From an uncultured Anaerococcus sp. (lineage in GTDB: Bacteria; Bacillota; Clostridia; Tissierellales; Peptoniphilaceae), in the NCBI RefSeq assembly GCF_947253225.1, contig NZ_CAMXYR010000042.1:1-13856 (forward strand): a stretch of 13,856 nucleotides of DNA. Direction: 5' to 3'. The notes under the pieces are model-generated. The model ran no database searches. It was not told where the DNA came from and saw only the letters and a list, made by a program, of their open reading frames with translations. Shown here one piece after another: positions 12,860 through 13,856 of this stretch (position 1 is the stretch's first letter; each line of letters begins with the position of its first letter). Position numbers and translations under genes: made by a program.

Positions 12860-13856
12860 TTATCTTAATCTCTTTTTTTTCTTGCTTATAAATAAAGATC
12901 CTGTAGCAAGTAAAAGGCTTGTTGTAACTCCTGTTAGAGAAGCAACACCTGTTTTTACATTGCTAGATTTCTTGGTGGTTTTAGAACCAGAATTTTGTTT
13001 TTGAATATTTTTATTTGTATCTGGCACTTCAACTTTATTTAATTTATAAACAAGCTTATCTTTCGAAATACTATTTTCCGATCCATCTTTATAGATTACA
13101 GTAGCATTTCCTTTATTATCTACTCGAACTTCTACAGCCTTAGGATTAGCTTTCTTAACTTTTTCAGCTATTTCTGCCCTCTCCTTTTCTGTTAGCTTGT
13201 CCAAGTCAGCTACACCGGTTTTTGTTTTAGGTATAACTAGTACATTTTTCTCAGATTCGTCTAGGTCTATTTTCTTATCTTCTTTTCTAACTAATTTGTC
13301 AGAAGTTATATTATCAACAGATCCATCTGGATAAGTTATTGTTGCATTTCCTTTTTCATCAATAGATACTTTTGTTCCTTGAGGGAATTTTCCTTTGTTA
13401 GCTTCCTTGATTATTTCCTCAATCTCACTTCTCTCTTTGTCTGTTAATTTATCGAGATTATTTACTCCTGTCTTTGCAGGGATATTTGGTTCAATATTTT
13501 CTGCATCAGTTTTTGTTTTTTCTTCAACGGTTTTAAAACCAGGAATTGTATTTTTAGATCCATCTGGATAAGTTATTGTTGTATCTCCATTGTCTAAAAC
13601 TACAATATCTTTAGCTTGAGGGTTTTTCTCTTTTACTTTTTCCTTTACCTTGTCTTTTTCCTCATTTGTGAGTTTATTTTTATTTACTACTAGAGTTTTT
13701 GCAGGATCTTGAGCTGGATTTTTTTCTGCATCTGTAATTTCTTCTACAGTTTTTTCTCCTGGTATTTTATTTTTTGATCCATCTGGATAAGTTATTGTTG
13801 TATCTCCATTTGCTCCTACTTCTATTTCTTTAGCTTTTGGATTTTTTTCTTTTACT
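12860..13856 (-). CDS. Repeat-containing wall-anchored surface protein (C-terminal part)
   Basis: The frame is open to the window edge, so the N-terminus is missing; about 331 residues are seen. The protein consists of four units of 73-80 residues, the first one partial. Each complete unit has a charged helix (LTDKERSEIEEIIKEANP type), a short strand pair and the motif ATITYPDGS; the last copy reads YKDGS. Similar YPDG repeats form stalks in LPXTG proteins of streptococci and anaerobic cocci. After a lysine/serine-rich spacer the C-terminus is a sorting signal: NVKTG in place of LPXTG (12947-12961), a hydrophobic stretch (GVASLTGVTTSLLLATGSLFI) and the basic tail SKKKKRLR. It is thus predicted to be exported and joined to peptidoglycan by a sortase. 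A TTG-initiated shorter frame from 13204 is an artefact. The adhesive or binding function lies outside the window. Confidence 0.82.
   Translation of the reverse strand, partial: VKEKNPKAKEIEVGANGDTTITYPDGSKNKIPGEKTVEEITDAEKNPAQDPAKTLVVNKNKLTNEEKDKVKEKVKEKNPQAKDIVVLDNGDTTITYPDGSKNTIPGFKTVEEKTKTDAENIEPNIPAKTGVNNLDKLTDKERSEIEEIIKEANKGKFPQGTKVSIDEKGNATITYPDGSVDNITSDKLVRKEDKKIDLDESEKNVLVIPKTKTGVADLDKLTEKERAEIAEKVKKANPKAVEVRVDNKGNATVIYKDGSENSISKDKLVYKLNKVEVPDTNKNIQKQNSGSKTTKKSSNVKTGVASLTGVTTSLLLATGSLFISKKKKRLR
13081..13856 (-). repeat. Tandem coding repeats of the surface protein
   Basis: The YPDG-coding segment recurs at 13776, 13557, 13320 and 13080, with periods of 219, 237 and 240 bases, i.e. 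whole codons. The copies at 13557-13591 and 13776-13810 are identical over 35 bases, and the copy at 13320 shares the first 25. The inner copies are therefore closer at DNA level than the divergent last one, as expected for recent duplication or gene conversion. Confidence 0.8.

Noticed and set aside
12860..13204. Surface protein taken as a complete 114-residue gene
   Set aside because: The apparent start is a TTG inside a repeat (LDKLT). The same frame continues without a stop to the window edge with further repeats, so this is an internal codon.
13081..13856. CRISPR-like direct repeats
   Set aside because: The repeats are coding, in frame, with periods of 219-240 bases. They encode the YPDG domain and have no short regular spacers.

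Overview
The window looks like a low-GC Gram-positive anaerobe, most likely one of the anaerobic cocci (Anaerococcus/Peptoniphilus/Finegoldia-like). This is an inference from AT-rich DNA, strong AGGAGG-type ribosome sites, A/T-flanked intrinsic terminators, a glycerol-3-phosphate dehydrogenase carrying a [2Fe-2S] BFD domain, and a YPDG-repeat wall-anchored protein with a degenerate sorting signal. Exact species cannot be read from the sequence. There are no rRNA, tRNA, CRISPR or insertion-sequence features that I can support.

Layout. Nearly everything is on the minus strand, so the description runs from right to left. (1) 13856-12860: the C-terminal part of a large repeat-bearing surface protein whose start lies outside the window, followed by a terminator that also serves the converging gene. 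(2) 10884-12719, plus strand: a glycerol-type unit with an extended -10 promoter, a cre-like box over the predicted transcription start, a terminator hairpin in the leader, a stump of glpF (62 codons) and an intact glpA-like FAD/[2Fe-2S] dehydrogenase. (3) 10758-5880: a complete purine-nucleoside ABC importer (BMP lipoprotein, double ATPase, two permeases), with a terminator-like hairpin after the lipoprotein gene and a strong terminator at the end. (4) 5829-4702: a membrane-anchored extracytoplasmic protein of unknown function, with its own terminator. (5) 4657-215: an AraC-family regulator followed by a tight three-gene catabolic set (alpha/beta hydrolase, GPH-type cation symporter, metal-dependent amidohydrolase), closed by a terminator. 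(6) 1-64: only the 3' end and terminator of an unseen plus-strand transcript.

How the genes work together. The nucleoside importer scavenges purine nucleosides. The AraC cassette reads as 'sense, import, hydrolyse twice' for an unidentified small ester, lactone or glycoside-like substrate, and it is the most open-ended system here. The glycerol unit keeps elaborate control (catabolite repression plus probable antitermination), but its transporter gene is reduced to a fragment and no glycerol kinase is present locally. It therefore looks like an operon that has lost genes by deletion while keeping regulation and the dehydrogenase.

Annotation cautions. Several longest-ORF starts are probably wrong. 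The AraC gene should begin at 4657, the symporter at 2451 and the second nucleoside permease at 6818, as judged from ribosome-site spacing. In the AraC case an intrinsic terminator also occupies the supposed N-terminal coding sequence.
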